Positions 48,886-57,723 of a DNA stretch of 64,000 bases are shown one piece after another. Position 1 is the stretch's first letter, and every line of letters begins with the position of its first letter. Source of the DNA: Alphaproteobacteria bacterium (lineage in GTDB: Bacteria > Pseudomonadota > Alphaproteobacteria > Micropepsales > Micropepsaceae); contig JACADY010000014.1 of assembly GCA_013389115.1 (NCBI GenBank), positions 1 to 64,000 of the forward strand. Direction: 5' to 3'. The position numbers and the translations under genes were made by a program. The notes beneath the pieces were generated by a model that saw only the letters and a program-made list of their open reading frames with translations, ran no database searches and had not been told where the DNA came from.

Positions 48886-49266
48886 CTATGTCGAAGCAGT
48901 GCCCATGCGCGCGAAGGCGGCAATGCTGAGCAGAGCGACCGCCGCATGGCCGATAATCGTGGTCCAGATCATCGCCGAGGCGACACCCGAGAGTGCAATC
49001 GGAACCTGGGTCAGCAGTTCGGCCCCATTGAAGGCGAGGGATGCAACAAGCATGGCGGTTGCGGTTTCGCGCGCTGCGGCGCGCTGCAGAAGCAGACAGG
49101 CAAGGCCCCAACCAAGCGCCGCCGCGCCATAGCCGCGCGCCACCGCTGCCCCTTCCGCCCCGATTTCGAGCCCGAACTGGTCAAAGGTGAAGGACGGCGC
49201 CGCGAAGACGGCGGCCGCGAAGGGAAGCGTCATCAACGCGTTGAGAAGACAAACAGCACGGAACAT
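48886..49266 (-). CDS. Four-span membrane protein, unknown function
   Basis: 126 residues from the ATG at 49266, preceded by a purine-rich AAGGGGGT. Four hydrophobic stretches (about 3-22, 45-63, 68-90 and 96-118). The region TFDQFGLEIGAEGAAVARGY with GWGLACLLLQ resembles small DUF4345-like proteins, as does the protein at 52558-52932. Function unknown. Confidence 0.65.
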   Translation of the reverse strand: MFRAVCLLNALMTLPFAAAVFAAPSFTFDQFGLEIGAEGAAVARGYGAAALGWGLACLLLQRAAARETATAMLVASLAFNGAELLTQVPIALSGVASAMIWTTIIGHAAVALLSIAAFARMGTAST

Positions 49267-49460
49267 CTGGGCACCCCCTTCGATCAGCCCATGATTTCTT
49301 CTGGAGGCAGAATGAAACATGTAAAAGAGCCCGCTTCAATGAGGCCCGCGCGGTCTGGGGCGAGCGCCGCGATAGGCACGGGTTTGGACGCCAGCTTCCA
49401 CCAGACCAATGACGGCACATTCGCGAGCATGGCGCTCATCGCTGTAAATCTGGAAACGCG

Positions 49461-49733
49461 TTGAGGGAAAGTGAGATGCTTGCACCCGCGCGCCCCTTCG
49501 GCCTGGACACGGTCTTCATTCTCACCTCGGAGCCTGCGGATGTGCGCCTGCGCTACTTTGCGCCAGACCACGAGATGGGTATCTCGGGCCAGGCGATTAT
49601 CGCGGCACTTATCGTCCGGAATACGCTTGGGCTTCTGAAACCGGGCAGCATTATCGTAACGACGGCGAATGGGCTCTTTCGGGGCGTGCTCGCGGTGAAC
49701 GATGGCGAGCACAGCGTAACGCCCGCGCAACAG
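49461..49733 (+). pseudogene. PhzF-like protein remnant
   Basis: The frame reads LDTVFILTSEPADVRLRYFA, then PDHEMGISGQAIIAALIV, then TTANGLFRG, resembling the N-terminal half of PhzF-family isomerase-like proteins (TxVFxL, RxRxFxPxxExxxxGH). The conserved Gly-His appears as Gly-Gln. It begins at a TTG with poor support and runs into the end of the next gene. No earlier N-terminus is readable. Probably a dead fragment. Confidence 0.4.
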
Positions 49734-49739
49734 TGCCCG

Positions 49740-51836
49740 TCATTGCTCTCCGCCCGCCGAAACGCTTGCGGCCTGGGTCGACCGGCCGTCGGGCAAAATG
49801 CCGGCCATCTTCCCCTCGCGCAAAGCTTGGAGACGGAGCGCAGCAAGTTCACTGAGCGCGGGATCGGCGCGCCAAATAGCCTGGTACCTTGGGTCGGCGC
49901 GTGTTTCCGGTGTGAACTCGTAGGTGCCGAAGGGCATCGTTTCGGAAATGTAAAGGGACCGGCCCGCAATTGCGCGACCGTAAAGTTCGGCTGCATATCC
50001 GGGCCGACCTGCGATGGCCGCCTCGAGTGATAACGTCCAGTACACGTCTGGCGTGAAGCGACCCAGGGTCGTCGGCGCTTGTCCTGTCATGTACTCGGAA
50101 AGTTGATCCTCATCTGCGCCTATGACCGCAAAGAGAGCTTCGGGATCTCCATCGAGTGCCGCTGCCCCCGCCTCCATGCGTAGGATTTCGGCCGCAACAG
50201 GCGCTGACGGAGCGCCCTGCCAGAGGTCGTCACGCACATGCCGCGCCAATGCGCGCAATGCCGAGCCGTCGCGGCGGACTAGGAAATTGAGATAGATTTC
50301 GCGAATGAGGAAGGCATTGTCCCGGCTGGCGTCGAGTGCTTTTCTATAGAGCTGGTCCGCTTCAGCCATCGATCCTTGGCACTTCAGCGCACGCGGCATG
50401 ACGAGCTGCCGCCAAGGACTGACGGGATCGAGCAGCTGCGCCAGATTGGCTTGTTCGACCGCCTCCGTGCACCGGCCGACGAGCATTAAATAGTAGCTGA
50501 ACCAAGTATGTGTGTCAGGGTTGTTGGGATCGATCGCCAACGCGCGACGAAAAAGTCGCTCAGAATCCTTCCATTGCCATGCAAAGCGACGCTGATACTC
50601 CGCGAGCGCCGTTAACGCGGCAGGATTGTCGGGGTCCGATCGCAGGGCCCGGTTTACGAGCTCCTTTGACTCCATCTGCCTTTCGAAGATCGTTTTTCGT
50701 TGGGCGCTCGAAGTGGAAATTCCACCTCGGGCGACCAAGAAGGCGCGCAGGACGAGTGCGTCCGCGTTTTCAGGTTCACGTGCAAGAACGTCATTCAAAT
50801 CCTGTTCCACCCGATCGGCAAGCGCCTCAGCCGCGGCCTGATCAGCTGCGAATGTTCGGCTGAGGCGCTTCATGATGCATTGGCGCGCGTCCATGAGCAG
50901 GCGATGAACTTCAGCATCGACCGCCTTCCTCGGAGTCACAATCTGCACCCTCTCGTCGCCGAGTTCGCGCGCGAGATGCTCCAGCACGGCGACCGTGATG
51001 GCGTCTTCCGCCGCCATCAGATTTGACACGTCGCCATTGTAGTCCGTCGTCCAGGCGACCGTCGCTGACGGCGCATCAACGAGTTCTACGGTAATGCGAG
51101 TGATTTCCCCTTCCACGCGCACGCTGCCGCCAAGAAGAATATCCGCGCCCAATCTCCTCCCCATCTCTTGCCTCGACAGCTGTTCGGCCGCCACGGCAAA
51201 GGATGATGTTTCCGCAATTACGCGTAAGCCGCGCATGCGCGACAGGCGACTGCGGATCTCGAGCGGCAGGCTTTTTGCCAGAAACTCAGTATTATCACTC
51301 TTGCTGACGCCGTCGAACGGCAGGACAGCGAGCGTCAGCGGACCCAGATCCGGCCGTGCGGGCGGGGTGTGCCGAGGCTCCAAAATGAAAGCCGCGAAGG
51401 CTACCATCACAGCAGCGATCGCCGCCAACGCCAGGCCGAGCAAAAGCGCATGACGCTCCGCCTGTGGAGCCGACACAGGCTCAACGCTGAGGCTGGCTGC
51501 TTCCGCCGCTTGCGCCGCTTCCGCAAGAACGAGGCGATAACCGACCTTGGCAATTGTCTCCAGCGTGAAGGTGGGGCCATCGTGCAACTCAGACACGCGA
51601 CGGACGCGCGAGACGGCTCGATTGACAGCGTCGTCTGTGACCGCCCGGCCTCCCCAGCAGGCATCGACGAGTTCATCGCGGCCAACGACACGACCGTCCG
51701 CCTTTGCAAGCGTGACGAGAACCTCCATCACGCGTGGTTCAAGAATTTCTCGTCCACCGGCGAAGACGATCGTGCGTTCGGCAGGACGTACCTCAAGCTC
51801 GCCCAGCCTGAATGGTGGCACTTGTGCGAGCTGCAC
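49740..51836 (-). CDS. CadC-like membrane regulator: winged helix, one span, TolB/FlgO-like and TPR domains
   Basis: 698 residues, starting with GTG 51836. Residues about 10-100 form an OmpR-type winged helix (ILEPRVMEVLVTLAKADGRV with VDACWG and DDAVNRAVSRVRR). One span lies at about 128-152. The outer part has LAVLPFDGVSKSDNTEFLAK and LGADILLGGSVRVEG, the fold seen before TPRs in adenylate-cyclase-like and CadC regulators, then several TPRs (LFRRALAIDPNNPDTHTWF). A one-component sensor binding DNA from the membrane. Signal and targets unknown. Confidence 0.8.
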   Translation of the reverse strand: MQLAQVPPFRLGELEVRPAERTIVFAGGREILEPRVMEVLVTLAKADGRVVGRDELVDACWGGRAVTDDAVNRAVSRVRRVSELHDGPTFTLETIAKVGYRLVLAEAAQAAEAASLSVEPVSAPQAERHALLLGLALAAIAAVMVAFAAFILEPRHTPPARPDLGPLTLAVLPFDGVSKSDNTEFLAKSLPLEIRSRLSRMRGLRVIAETSSFAVAAEQLSRQEMGRRLGADILLGGSVRVEGEITRITVELVDAPSATVAWTTDYNGDVSNLMAAEDAITVAVLEHLARELGDERVQIVTPRKAVDAEVHRLLMDARQCIMKRLSRTFAADQAAAEALADRVEQDLNDVLAREPENADALVLRAFLVARGGISTSSAQRKTIFERQMESKELVNRALRSDPDNPAALTALAEYQRRFAWQWKDSERLFRRALAIDPNNPDTHTWFSYYLMLVGRCTEAVEQANLAQLLDPVSPWRQLVMPRALKCQGSMAEADQLYRKALDASRDNAFLIREIYLNFLVRRDGSALRALARHVRDDLWQGAPSAPVAAEILRMEAGAAALDGDPEALFAVIGADEDQLSEYMTGQAPTTLGRFTPDVYWTLSLEAAIAGRPGYAAELYGRAIAGRSLYISETMPFGTYEFTPETRADPRYQAIWRADPALSELAALRLQALREGKMAGILPDGRSTQAASVSAGGEQ

Positions 51837-51894
51837 GTCGTTCGTCCTCGCGTGGGAGATACATTAGGGCTTCAGCTTATGGCGCAAATTTGAC

Positions 51895-52482
51895 ATTTAC
51901 TCCAGCGCGCCCCAGTCGAAGAGCCGGGCGCCGGCGCAGCCCAACCATGTTTGGTCCTATGACTTCGTCGCGGATCGAACCCATGACGGGAAGGCCTGCC
52001 GGATGCTGTGTATCATCGATGAGTTCACGCGGGAGGCGCTGGCCATTCGTGTGGCAAGGAAGCTCAAAGCCACCGACGTGATCGATGCCATTGCCGATCT
52101 CTTCATCCTGCACGGCGTTCCGGTGCACATTCGATCCGACAACGGCCGGAGCTTGTTGCCCTTGCTCTTCGAGAATGGATCGCCGCCGCCGGGGCCAAGA
52201 CGGCCTCCATCGAACCCGGCAGCCCTTGGGATAATGGCTATTGTGAATCGTTCAATGGAAAGCTGCGCGGTTAGCTGCTCAACGGGGAGATCTTCTACAC
52301 GCTCAAGGAGGCCAAGATCGTCATCGAGGCATGGAGACGGTATTACAGCACTCTCAGGCCACACTCCACGGTCGGATACCGCCCACCGGCACCAGAGTCC
52401 GTCATTTGGCCGACCTCGCCACTGGCGCAAAACGCAGCGCTAAACTAATATTTCCAATGGACCACTCCGTGGGGGCCAGTCA
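51895..52482 (+). mobile_element. IS3-family element, 3' part, decayed
   Basis: OrfB reads NHVWSYDFVADRTHDGKACR, then DEFTREALAIRVARKL and HIRSDNG. A one-base loss near 52143 shifts the frame, after which REWIAAAGAKTASIEPGSPW and [11 protein letters not shown] follow, then a TAG at 52272-52274 and LLNGEIFYTLKEA. The end motif GGACCACTCCGTGGGGG...GTCA closes the element at 52482 and matches the copy at 37118. The 5' half is missing. Two lesions in the reading frame make it inactive. Confidence 0.8.
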
Positions 52483-52557
52483 GAGAATCCGCTTCCGCAT
52501 GCTCGCTCTCCCTTGAAATTATCGGCCACGGAAATAGCCGCTCTCGGCTTGAGGCGA

Positions 52558-52932
52558 TCAACGCTTCGCCGCACGCATGGAGACGGTGATGAGAAACGTC
52601 GCCGCGAAAATTTCGATGACGGTCGGAACAATCGACGCGGGACCAAACTCACCCTTCAATGCAGCCAACCCCCGCCCGACGAGGATTAGCGCCTCGATCG
52701 CGCCAATGGGTAGGAGCAGATCAAGTCTTTGGCGGACGACGGCATAGATGCAAACCGCGCCCATGGCCAAATGATGCCCTCCAAAGATCGCTCGCATCTG
52801 GCCCGTCGCCTCGCTATTGGTCAAGGCAAAGCCCAGAACTTCAGCGACGCGTTCGGGTCGAAACATGCCGGCGAGCCCGATCAGGGTTAGCATCACGCCG
52901 ATGATGATCAGCGCGCCCCACAACTTTGTCAT
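52558..52932 (-). CDS. Small integral membrane protein (DUF4345-like)
   Basis: 124 residues with four spans (about 5-24, 48-66, 70-90 and 98-118). Motifs RPERVAEVLGFALTNSEATG and FGGHHLAMGAVC recall DUF4345-type proteins. Its ATG overlaps the monooxygenase stop (52929-52932), placing it last in the dehalogenase-monooxygenase operon. Role unknown. Confidence 0.72.
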   Translation of the reverse strand: MTKLWGALIIIGVMLTLIGLAGMFRPERVAEVLGFALTNSEATGQMRAIFGGHHLAMGAVCIYAVVRQRLDLLLPIGAIEALILVGRGLAALKGEFGPASIVPTVIEIFAATFLITVSMRAAKR

Positions 52933-54815
52933 TGTCTTCTCCCACTACGCTCTTGCGCGCGCCCTCTCTTCGCGAAGTGCAAGCCTTTGAAGTCGCCAGC
53001 TGCGCGCCACCGGTTCATGTGATCGAAGAACGCTTTTGGTCCTCCCGGATGGCCCTGCGTTTGCCGAAACTTCTTGTCCCAACCCTGACCTTCATTGTTC
53101 CAGAAGCCGGGCGTGCAATCGGGTGAGGCGATTAGAGAAGGTCCGGTGGTCAGGATCAAATCGACCCAGGCGACTTCAGCCTCGCGGGTTGGCTCGACTT
53201 CGGAAAAGCCCGCCGCCTCGGCGCGTTTGACGATCTGCGCAATAGTTTTTGCATGATCGACAATGTTGTGAGGAATATTGAGAGCATAGTTTGCGGCCTG
53301 GTTCATCTGAACCGAGAAGAAGTTCGGGAAGCCGTGCACCTGCATGCCGTGCAATGTCCGCATGCCGTTCCCCCAATACTCGGAGAGCATCTTGCCGCCG
53401 CGGCCTTTGAGATCGAACCCGCTCTTCATCTGGAAATTGGCACCGAACTCGAAGCCCGACGCATAGATGATGCAGTCGACTTCGTAGTGAGCGCCATTGG
53501 CGACAAGGCCCGTCTCATCGATCCGCTCCACGCCTTTGCCGTTAGTGTCCACCAGCGTCGTGTTCGGCGCGTTGAATGACGGCAAGTATTCGTCGCTGAA
53601 ACAGGGCCGCTTGCAGAGTTGCGAGTACCAGGCTTTCAGCTTTTGGGCCGTGCCCGCGTCGGCGACGACGGCGTCGACGCGAGGGCGGAGCTGCTCCATC
53701 TTTTCGAGATCCGCTTCCTCGAACGCCGAGCGCAAACGCCTTAGGTCCGGCTGCCTCGGCGAACGCTTCAGGGCCTTGTGAACGCGCATGCCGAGCTTTG
53801 CGAGCCAGAGCGGGGTACCTTTCAGAGCCTTTTCACGAATGCGGCGCGAGATTTCCGTCCAGCCATCATCGATCAAGTCCTCTGACGGAATGCCGCCGCC
53901 TGTGTTCTCGACGAAATTGTCCATCCAGCGGTTCTGCCAGCCCGGCCTGGCGATGGATTTGAACCATGTGGGATCAATGGGATGGTTATTGCGCACATCA
54001 ACCGAGGATGGCGTACGCTGGAACACGAACAGTTGCTTGGCCGACTTTGCAAGCGGCGGGATGCACTGAACACTTGTCGCGCCTGTCCCGATAATGGCGA
54101 CGCGTTTGTCAGCGAGCTTGTCCATGGGCGCACCGTCCGCATCACCGCCAGTATAGTCATAATCCCAACGGCTGGTGTGGAACGACTTGCCCCTGAAGGT
54201 CTCGATGCCCGGGATACCCGGCAGTTTTGCAACGTGGAGCGGGCCGGTGCCCATGCCGACATACTTCGCCGTGAAATCATCGCCGCGATTGGTTCTGATC
54301 CGCCAGACTTGTTCGGCTTCGTGCCACTCGATGGTGTTGACCTCGGTGTGGAATAGCGCCCTGTCGTAGAGCCCGTACTGATTGGCGATGCGTTCACAAT
54401 GGGCGCGAATTTCTGGGCCGCGCACATATTTCTCGCTTGGCATGTAGCCTGTATCTTCCAGCAAAGGCAGATAAATCATGGCTGCCGTATCGCAGCGTGC
54501 GCCGGGATAGCGGTTCCAATACCAAGTGCCGCCTACATTGCCGCCTTTCTCGATGAGTCGATAGTCGCTGATCCCCGCTTCCTTGAGGCGGGCGCCAACA
54601 ACGAGCCCCGAGAACCCCGCGCCCACGAAAGCGAAGGTGACGTGATCTGTGACCGGTTCGCGCGCCTTAACCGGCATATGCGGGTCAGCAGCCATTTCCG
54701 GAAATTTGTCATCCAGCGCCAGATATTGGGCATTGCCGTCAGGGCGCAGACGTTTCGCGCGCTCTTGGGCGTATTTCTGTTTGATTGAATCTTTGTCGAG
54801 CGTCGTGGACGTCAT
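52929..54815 (-). CDS. Baeyer-Villiger type flavin monooxygenase
   Basis: 628 residues from ATG 54815, which follows GGAGGGC. FAD motif FVGAGFSGLVVGARL, NADPH motif VAIIGTGATSVQC and the BVMO fingerprint FRGKSFHTSRWD are present. WYWNRYPGARCD and GMQVHGFPNFF add to the match. The long N-terminal extension and size place it near cyclohexanone/phenylacetone and steroid monooxygenases. It would turn a ketone into an ester or lactone using NADPH and O2. Co-transcribed with the haloalkane dehalogenase. Confidence 0.92.
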   Translation of the reverse strand: MTSTTLDKDSIKQKYAQERAKRLRPDGNAQYLALDDKFPEMAADPHMPVKAREPVTDHVTFAFVGAGFSGLVVGARLKEAGISDYRLIEKGGNVGGTWYWNRYPGARCDTAAMIYLPLLEDTGYMPSEKYVRGPEIRAHCERIANQYGLYDRALFHTEVNTIEWHEAEQVWRIRTNRGDDFTAKYVGMGTGPLHVAKLPGIPGIETFRGKSFHTSRWDYDYTGGDADGAPMDKLADKRVAIIGTGATSVQCIPPLAKSAKQLFVFQRTPSSVDVRNNHPIDPTWFKSIARPGWQNRWMDNFVENTGGGIPSEDLIDDGWTEISRRIREKALKGTPLWLAKLGMRVHKALKRSPRQPDLRRLRSAFEEADLEKMEQLRPRVDAVVADAGTAQKLKAWYSQLCKRPCFSDEYLPSFNAPNTTLVDTNGKGVERIDETGLVANGAHYEVDCIIYASGFEFGANFQMKSGFDLKGRGGKMLSEYWGNGMRTLHGMQVHGFPNFFSVQMNQAANYALNIPHNIVDHAKTIAQIVKRAEAAGFSEVEPTREAEVAWVDLILTTGPSLIASPDCTPGFWNNEGQGWDKKFRQTQGHPGGPKAFFDHMNRWRAAGDFKGLHFAKRGRAQERSGRRQ

Positions 54816-54834
54816 GGGCTGGCCCTCCGATTGG

Positions 54835-55923
54835 TCAGGTCGGCAGCGCGTGCGCTGGCGTGGCCTCGATGAAATCGATGATCGCCTGGGAGAGCTCCTC
54901 AGGCGCGTTTTCCTGAACGAAATGCCCGCCTTTTGAGATCGTCTTGTGTGGCTGCCCTTTTGCGCCGGGAACCCGTCTCTTGAATTCGGCCGCCTGAGTC
55001 GCGGTGATTGGATCGTCGTCAGAAAATGCACACAGGAGGGGCTTTTCGAATTTCTCAAAGACCTCCCACGCTTTGCGTTGAGCTTCAGTCGATGGGTCGC
55101 CCGGCAGCAGCGGCACGCGGCTTGGCATCGCGCGCACGCCCATTTTGTAGCGCACGTCGGGGTAAGGCGCTTCATAGGCCTTCACCAAAGGAGATCTCGC
55201 AATCTTGCCCAGGCCAATCTTTCGAAGCCCCAAATTGAGGGCGTTCGAGAAGCGCGAATCGCGCGACGTCCCGAAATACATCAGCACGCCGACGGGAAAG
55301 TCTTCAGTTTCCCAGGCAAACTTTTGCCACGTGGCGAAGTTCACGAGCTTGCTTCCGCGCGTCATGCCTTGGAGCGCGCGGCCCATTTCAATGAGCGTTG
55401 GCGTGCGCGGGCTGGCCTTCAGCGCTTCTACGGCGCGGAGTTCTTCTTCTGGCGCGTCTTCCGGCGGCACGAGCAGGCCTGTGTTCGAGACCACGACGCG
55501 ATCAAAACGATCAGGGTGATCCGCGACCACACGCAGACCGACGGCGCCGCCCCAGTCCTGGCCGAAGAACGTGATGCCCTTCAAATCATTGGCGAGCAGC
55601 CACGCATTCATCCAGTCGACCTGGCTCTGATACGTGTAGTTCTCCCGATCAGCGGGCTTGTCGGATTTTCCAAAACCAGGAAGATCGGGGGCGATGACGC
55701 GAAGCCCGGCCGTCGTAAGCGGGGGGATCATCTTGCGATAGAGATAAGACCAGGCTGGCTCCCCATGCATGCACAGCACGATCGACCCATCGCGCGGGCC
55801 TTCATCCACGTGGTGAATTCTCAACGCGCTCCCATCGGCGGTGCGGATCGTTGTGTAGCGCGGCGCGTAGGGAAAATCCTCAAGATGGGCAAAACACTCG
55901 TCGGGAGTCCGGAGGATTTTCAT
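54835..55923 (-). CDS. Haloalkane dehalogenase-like alpha/beta hydrolase (DhlA/HLD-I type)
   Basis: 362 residues. HGEPAWSYLYRKMIPPL gives the oxyanion region, FFGQDWGGAVGLR has the nucleophile Asp followed by Trp as a halide contact, SDDDPIT holds the acid and GGHFVQENAPEELSQAI the His. Asp instead of Ser as nucleophile separates dehalogenases from esterases. A cap domain covers about 160-260. The length is about 50 residues over DhlA. Its substrate might be a halogenated alkane or an epoxide. First of the operon with the BVMO. Confidence 0.83.
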   Translation of the reverse strand: MKILRTPDECFAHLEDFPYAPRYTTIRTADGSALRIHHVDEGPRDGSIVLCMHGEPAWSYLYRKMIPPLTTAGLRVIAPDLPGFGKSDKPADRENYTYQSQVDWMNAWLLANDLKGITFFGQDWGGAVGLRVVADHPDRFDRVVVSNTGLLVPPEDAPEEELRAVEALKASPRTPTLIEMGRALQGMTRGSKLVNFATWQKFAWETEDFPVGVLMYFGTSRDSRFSNALNLGLRKIGLGKIARSPLVKAYEAPYPDVRYKMGVRAMPSRVPLLPGDPSTEAQRKAWEVFEKFEKPLLCAFSDDDPITATQAAEFKRRVPGAKGQPHKTISKGGHFVQENAPEELSQAIIDFIEATPAHALPT

Positions 55924-56031
55924 CGGCAGGGTCTCAATGATAACGGCTGCGGGAGTAACCCGGCGGCGCCCGGCATGTTGCAAGGCGCCGCGTCAGGACA
56001 TCGAGTGACGGCGGTGACCGTCAGAATGCGA

Positions 56032-56466
56032 TCATTTATTCCGAGCGGCGCTCCGCAATGCCGCCAACTCTTCTGCGCTCAAGATGCGATCACCGTTGGT
56101 GTCGCCGAGATCGAAGACGGGCGATGGAGCGTCCACCATCTCCGCGCGAGAGACCAGATTGTCGCCGTTCGCGTCGAATTGCGATTTGACGCTGGCGTAC
56201 GCTTGATCGAAGCGCACGCCGAAGGCGCCCCGCGGGCGATCGGCGGCCGAAATGAGGCCGTCCTTGTTGCGATCCAGGCGCGCGAACGTCTGCGTCCGCA
56301 TGGCAATGACTTCGACCCAGGATACCGCCCCGTCACCGTTGGCGCCCGCTTCGCTGATCAGTTGTACCGGATCCCTCGCCTGGGCGGCGGCAACGGAAGG
56401 GTTGAGCATGCAGACGGCGCTCAAGAGCGCCGCAACACCACCGAAATTCACAGTCTTGATAGCCAT
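56032..56466 (-). CDS. Secreted EF-hand calcium-binding protein
   Basis: 144 residues with a signal peptide (about 1-28, ending NPSVAAAQA). Four EF-hand loops: GANGDGAVSWVEV, DRNKDGLISAADR, DANGDNLVSRAEM and DTNGDRILSAEEL; the first is irregular at its first position. Likely a periplasmic calcium binder (CREC/calmodulin-like). Divergent from the TetR gene, with the palindrome 56522-56538 between them. Confidence 0.8.
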   Translation of the reverse strand: MAIKTVNFGGVAALLSAVCMLNPSVAAAQARDPVQLISEAGANGDGAVSWVEVIAMRTQTFARLDRNKDGLISAADRPRGAFGVRFDQAYASVKSQFDANGDNLVSRAEMVDAPSPVFDLGDTNGDRILSAEELAALRSAARNK

Positions 56467-56521
56467 CTCTCTTTACCTCCTTGATCGCGCGTTCGCCTAC
56501 CCTTGCTTGCGCGAGGATGAT

Positions 56522-56538
56522 TTAATGGAGTACATTAA
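56522..56538. promoter_or_regulatory. Perfect palindromic TetR operator candidate
   Basis: TTAATG-GAGTA-CATTAA, 6-bp perfect arms with 5-base centre, 24 bases before the TetR start and 55 bases from the EF-hand start. It overlaps the probable promoter region for both. Confidence 0.62.
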
Positions 56539-56562
56539 TTTGTCAACCCGGCACAGCACCCC

Positions 56563-57207
56563 ATGATGCAAGATACGAAATCCGCGTTGGTTCGCGCGGC
56601 CGAGCGCCTGTTCGCCGAGAAAGGACTTGGCGGCGTCTCAGTGAAGGAAATCACGCGGGCTGCTGGCGCGCGCAACGAGAGTGCGCTGCACTACCACTTC
56701 GGCGGTTTGGACGCGTTGATCAAGGAAGTATTCGCCAGCCGATACCGCGACATTGAACAAGTGCGCTTTGCTCGCCTGGTCGAGCTGAGCGCCGATAAGA
56801 AGGGCGTCGGCATCGAGGCCGTGCTGGAGGCGTCCATAGCGCCGTTCATGGCGGCATGTTTGCGGGAAGACGGTCGCCTCTATGCACGCTTCTGCATGCA
56901 GCTGGCGACGGACCCAAGGTTCGATATAGCCGACCTTATCGGCGATATTGGAATGCCCAGTCTGGAAATGATGAGGAGTTTGGTGATCGATCGCCTCCGG
57001 GGCATTCCAAATCGGGTCCTGGCAACGCGGATGAGGCGAGCCTTTCTCATCTCCCTTGTACAAGCTGCTGACTACGCCCGGCAGATTGAGCGCGGAAGCG
57101 CCCCGCCGATCGAAGAGGCCACACGCGAGGCGGCGGCCACTCTCGCGGGGTTCCTGAGTGCGAAGCCGCCCACGAAGAAGGTGAGGTCCACCAGGAAGAC
57201 ATCTTGA
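56563..57207 (+). CDS. TetR family repressor
   Basis: 214 residues. HTH region AAERLFAEKGLGGVSVKEIT followed by RAAGARNESALHYHFGG, a form seen in TetR proteins of lipid and xenobiotic metabolism. The C-terminal region ends with a basic KKVRSTRKTS tail. Its operator is probably 56522-56538, so it would control itself and the minus-strand genes (EF-hand, perhaps dehalogenase/BVMO). Two ATG codons, 56563 and 56566, are usable. Confidence 0.87.
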   Translation: MMQDTKSALVRAAERLFAEKGLGGVSVKEITRAAGARNESALHYHFGGLDALIKEVFASRYRDIEQVRFARLVELSADKKGVGIEAVLEASIAPFMAACLREDGRLYARFCMQLATDPRFDIADLIGDIGMPSLEMMRSLVIDRLRGIPNRVLATRMRRAFLISLVQAADYARQIERGSAPPIEEATREAAATLAGFLSAKPPTKKVRSTRKTS

Positions 57208-57468
57208 AGACGACGCATGCTGTCAGCCGATGGTACACTTGATGGTCACGCGAACGCGCCGGCATCCATTGGCCGCTTAGGAAGGGTGCGCGCCGAAAGT
57301 TCGGCGGCGAGCGTCCATCTACGGGCGGTTTGAGCCGGGTCGCGTTGAGTGTCGCCGTTTGAGATAGATCTGAAGCGCGGGCGTTCATCAGCGATGCCTG
57401 GATTACACTGCGAAGCGGCCCGCTACTCGCCGCATGCTCAACGACCATGTTCGGCGAATTGGGGTCGC
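57208..57468. other. Spacer with no recognised gene
   Basis: About 260 bases between tetR and the SbtA stub. Open frames on both strands show no motif I know. It may be degraded remainder of the SbtA-like gene or unrelated filler. Confidence 0.35.
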
Positions 57469-57723
57469 TCATGCGTCCGCCGCCGACCGTCCAAGCCCAA
57501 GGCCGCCCGCCGCCAGCAGGTCGGAAGAAAACCCGCTGGCGTTGGCTTCGACACCGCCCTTGAAGCCGATACAAAGCATCAAATAAAGCGCGAGCGTCTT
57601 GGCTGCTTGATCGGGAATGGAAAGATCGGACTTCGCCCACCCCGCCAGCGCGCCCAGGGTGAAGAACAAGATAGGGGGCGCGAGGAGGTTGGCGCTCGCA
57701 GCCGCCAAGATGCTCTCACCCAT
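57469..57723 (-). pseudogene. SbtA-like bicarbonate transporter, N-terminal stub
   Basis: 84 residues from ATG 57721-57723: SANLLAPPILFFTLGALAGW, then AKSDLSIPDQAAKTLALYL and IGFKGGVEANASGFSSDLL. This is the start of the SbtA sodium-dependent bicarbonate transporter family. The frame ends at once after GGLGLGRSAADA, giving one-fifth of the usual length. The ATG overlaps the end of terC (57716-57723), so the full gene was once coupled to it. Confidence 0.7.

Noticed and set aside
48617-49111. Minus-strand frame of 164 codons ending at the PAN gene start
   Set aside because: It overlaps the membrane-protein gene in another frame, lacks a ribosome site and domain. Only its ATGA end overlap is suggestive.
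54946-56484. Plus-strand frame of about 510 codons over the dehalogenase gene
   Set aside because: Antisense to a gene with a full catalytic triad and continuing over the EF-hand gene; no motif of its own.
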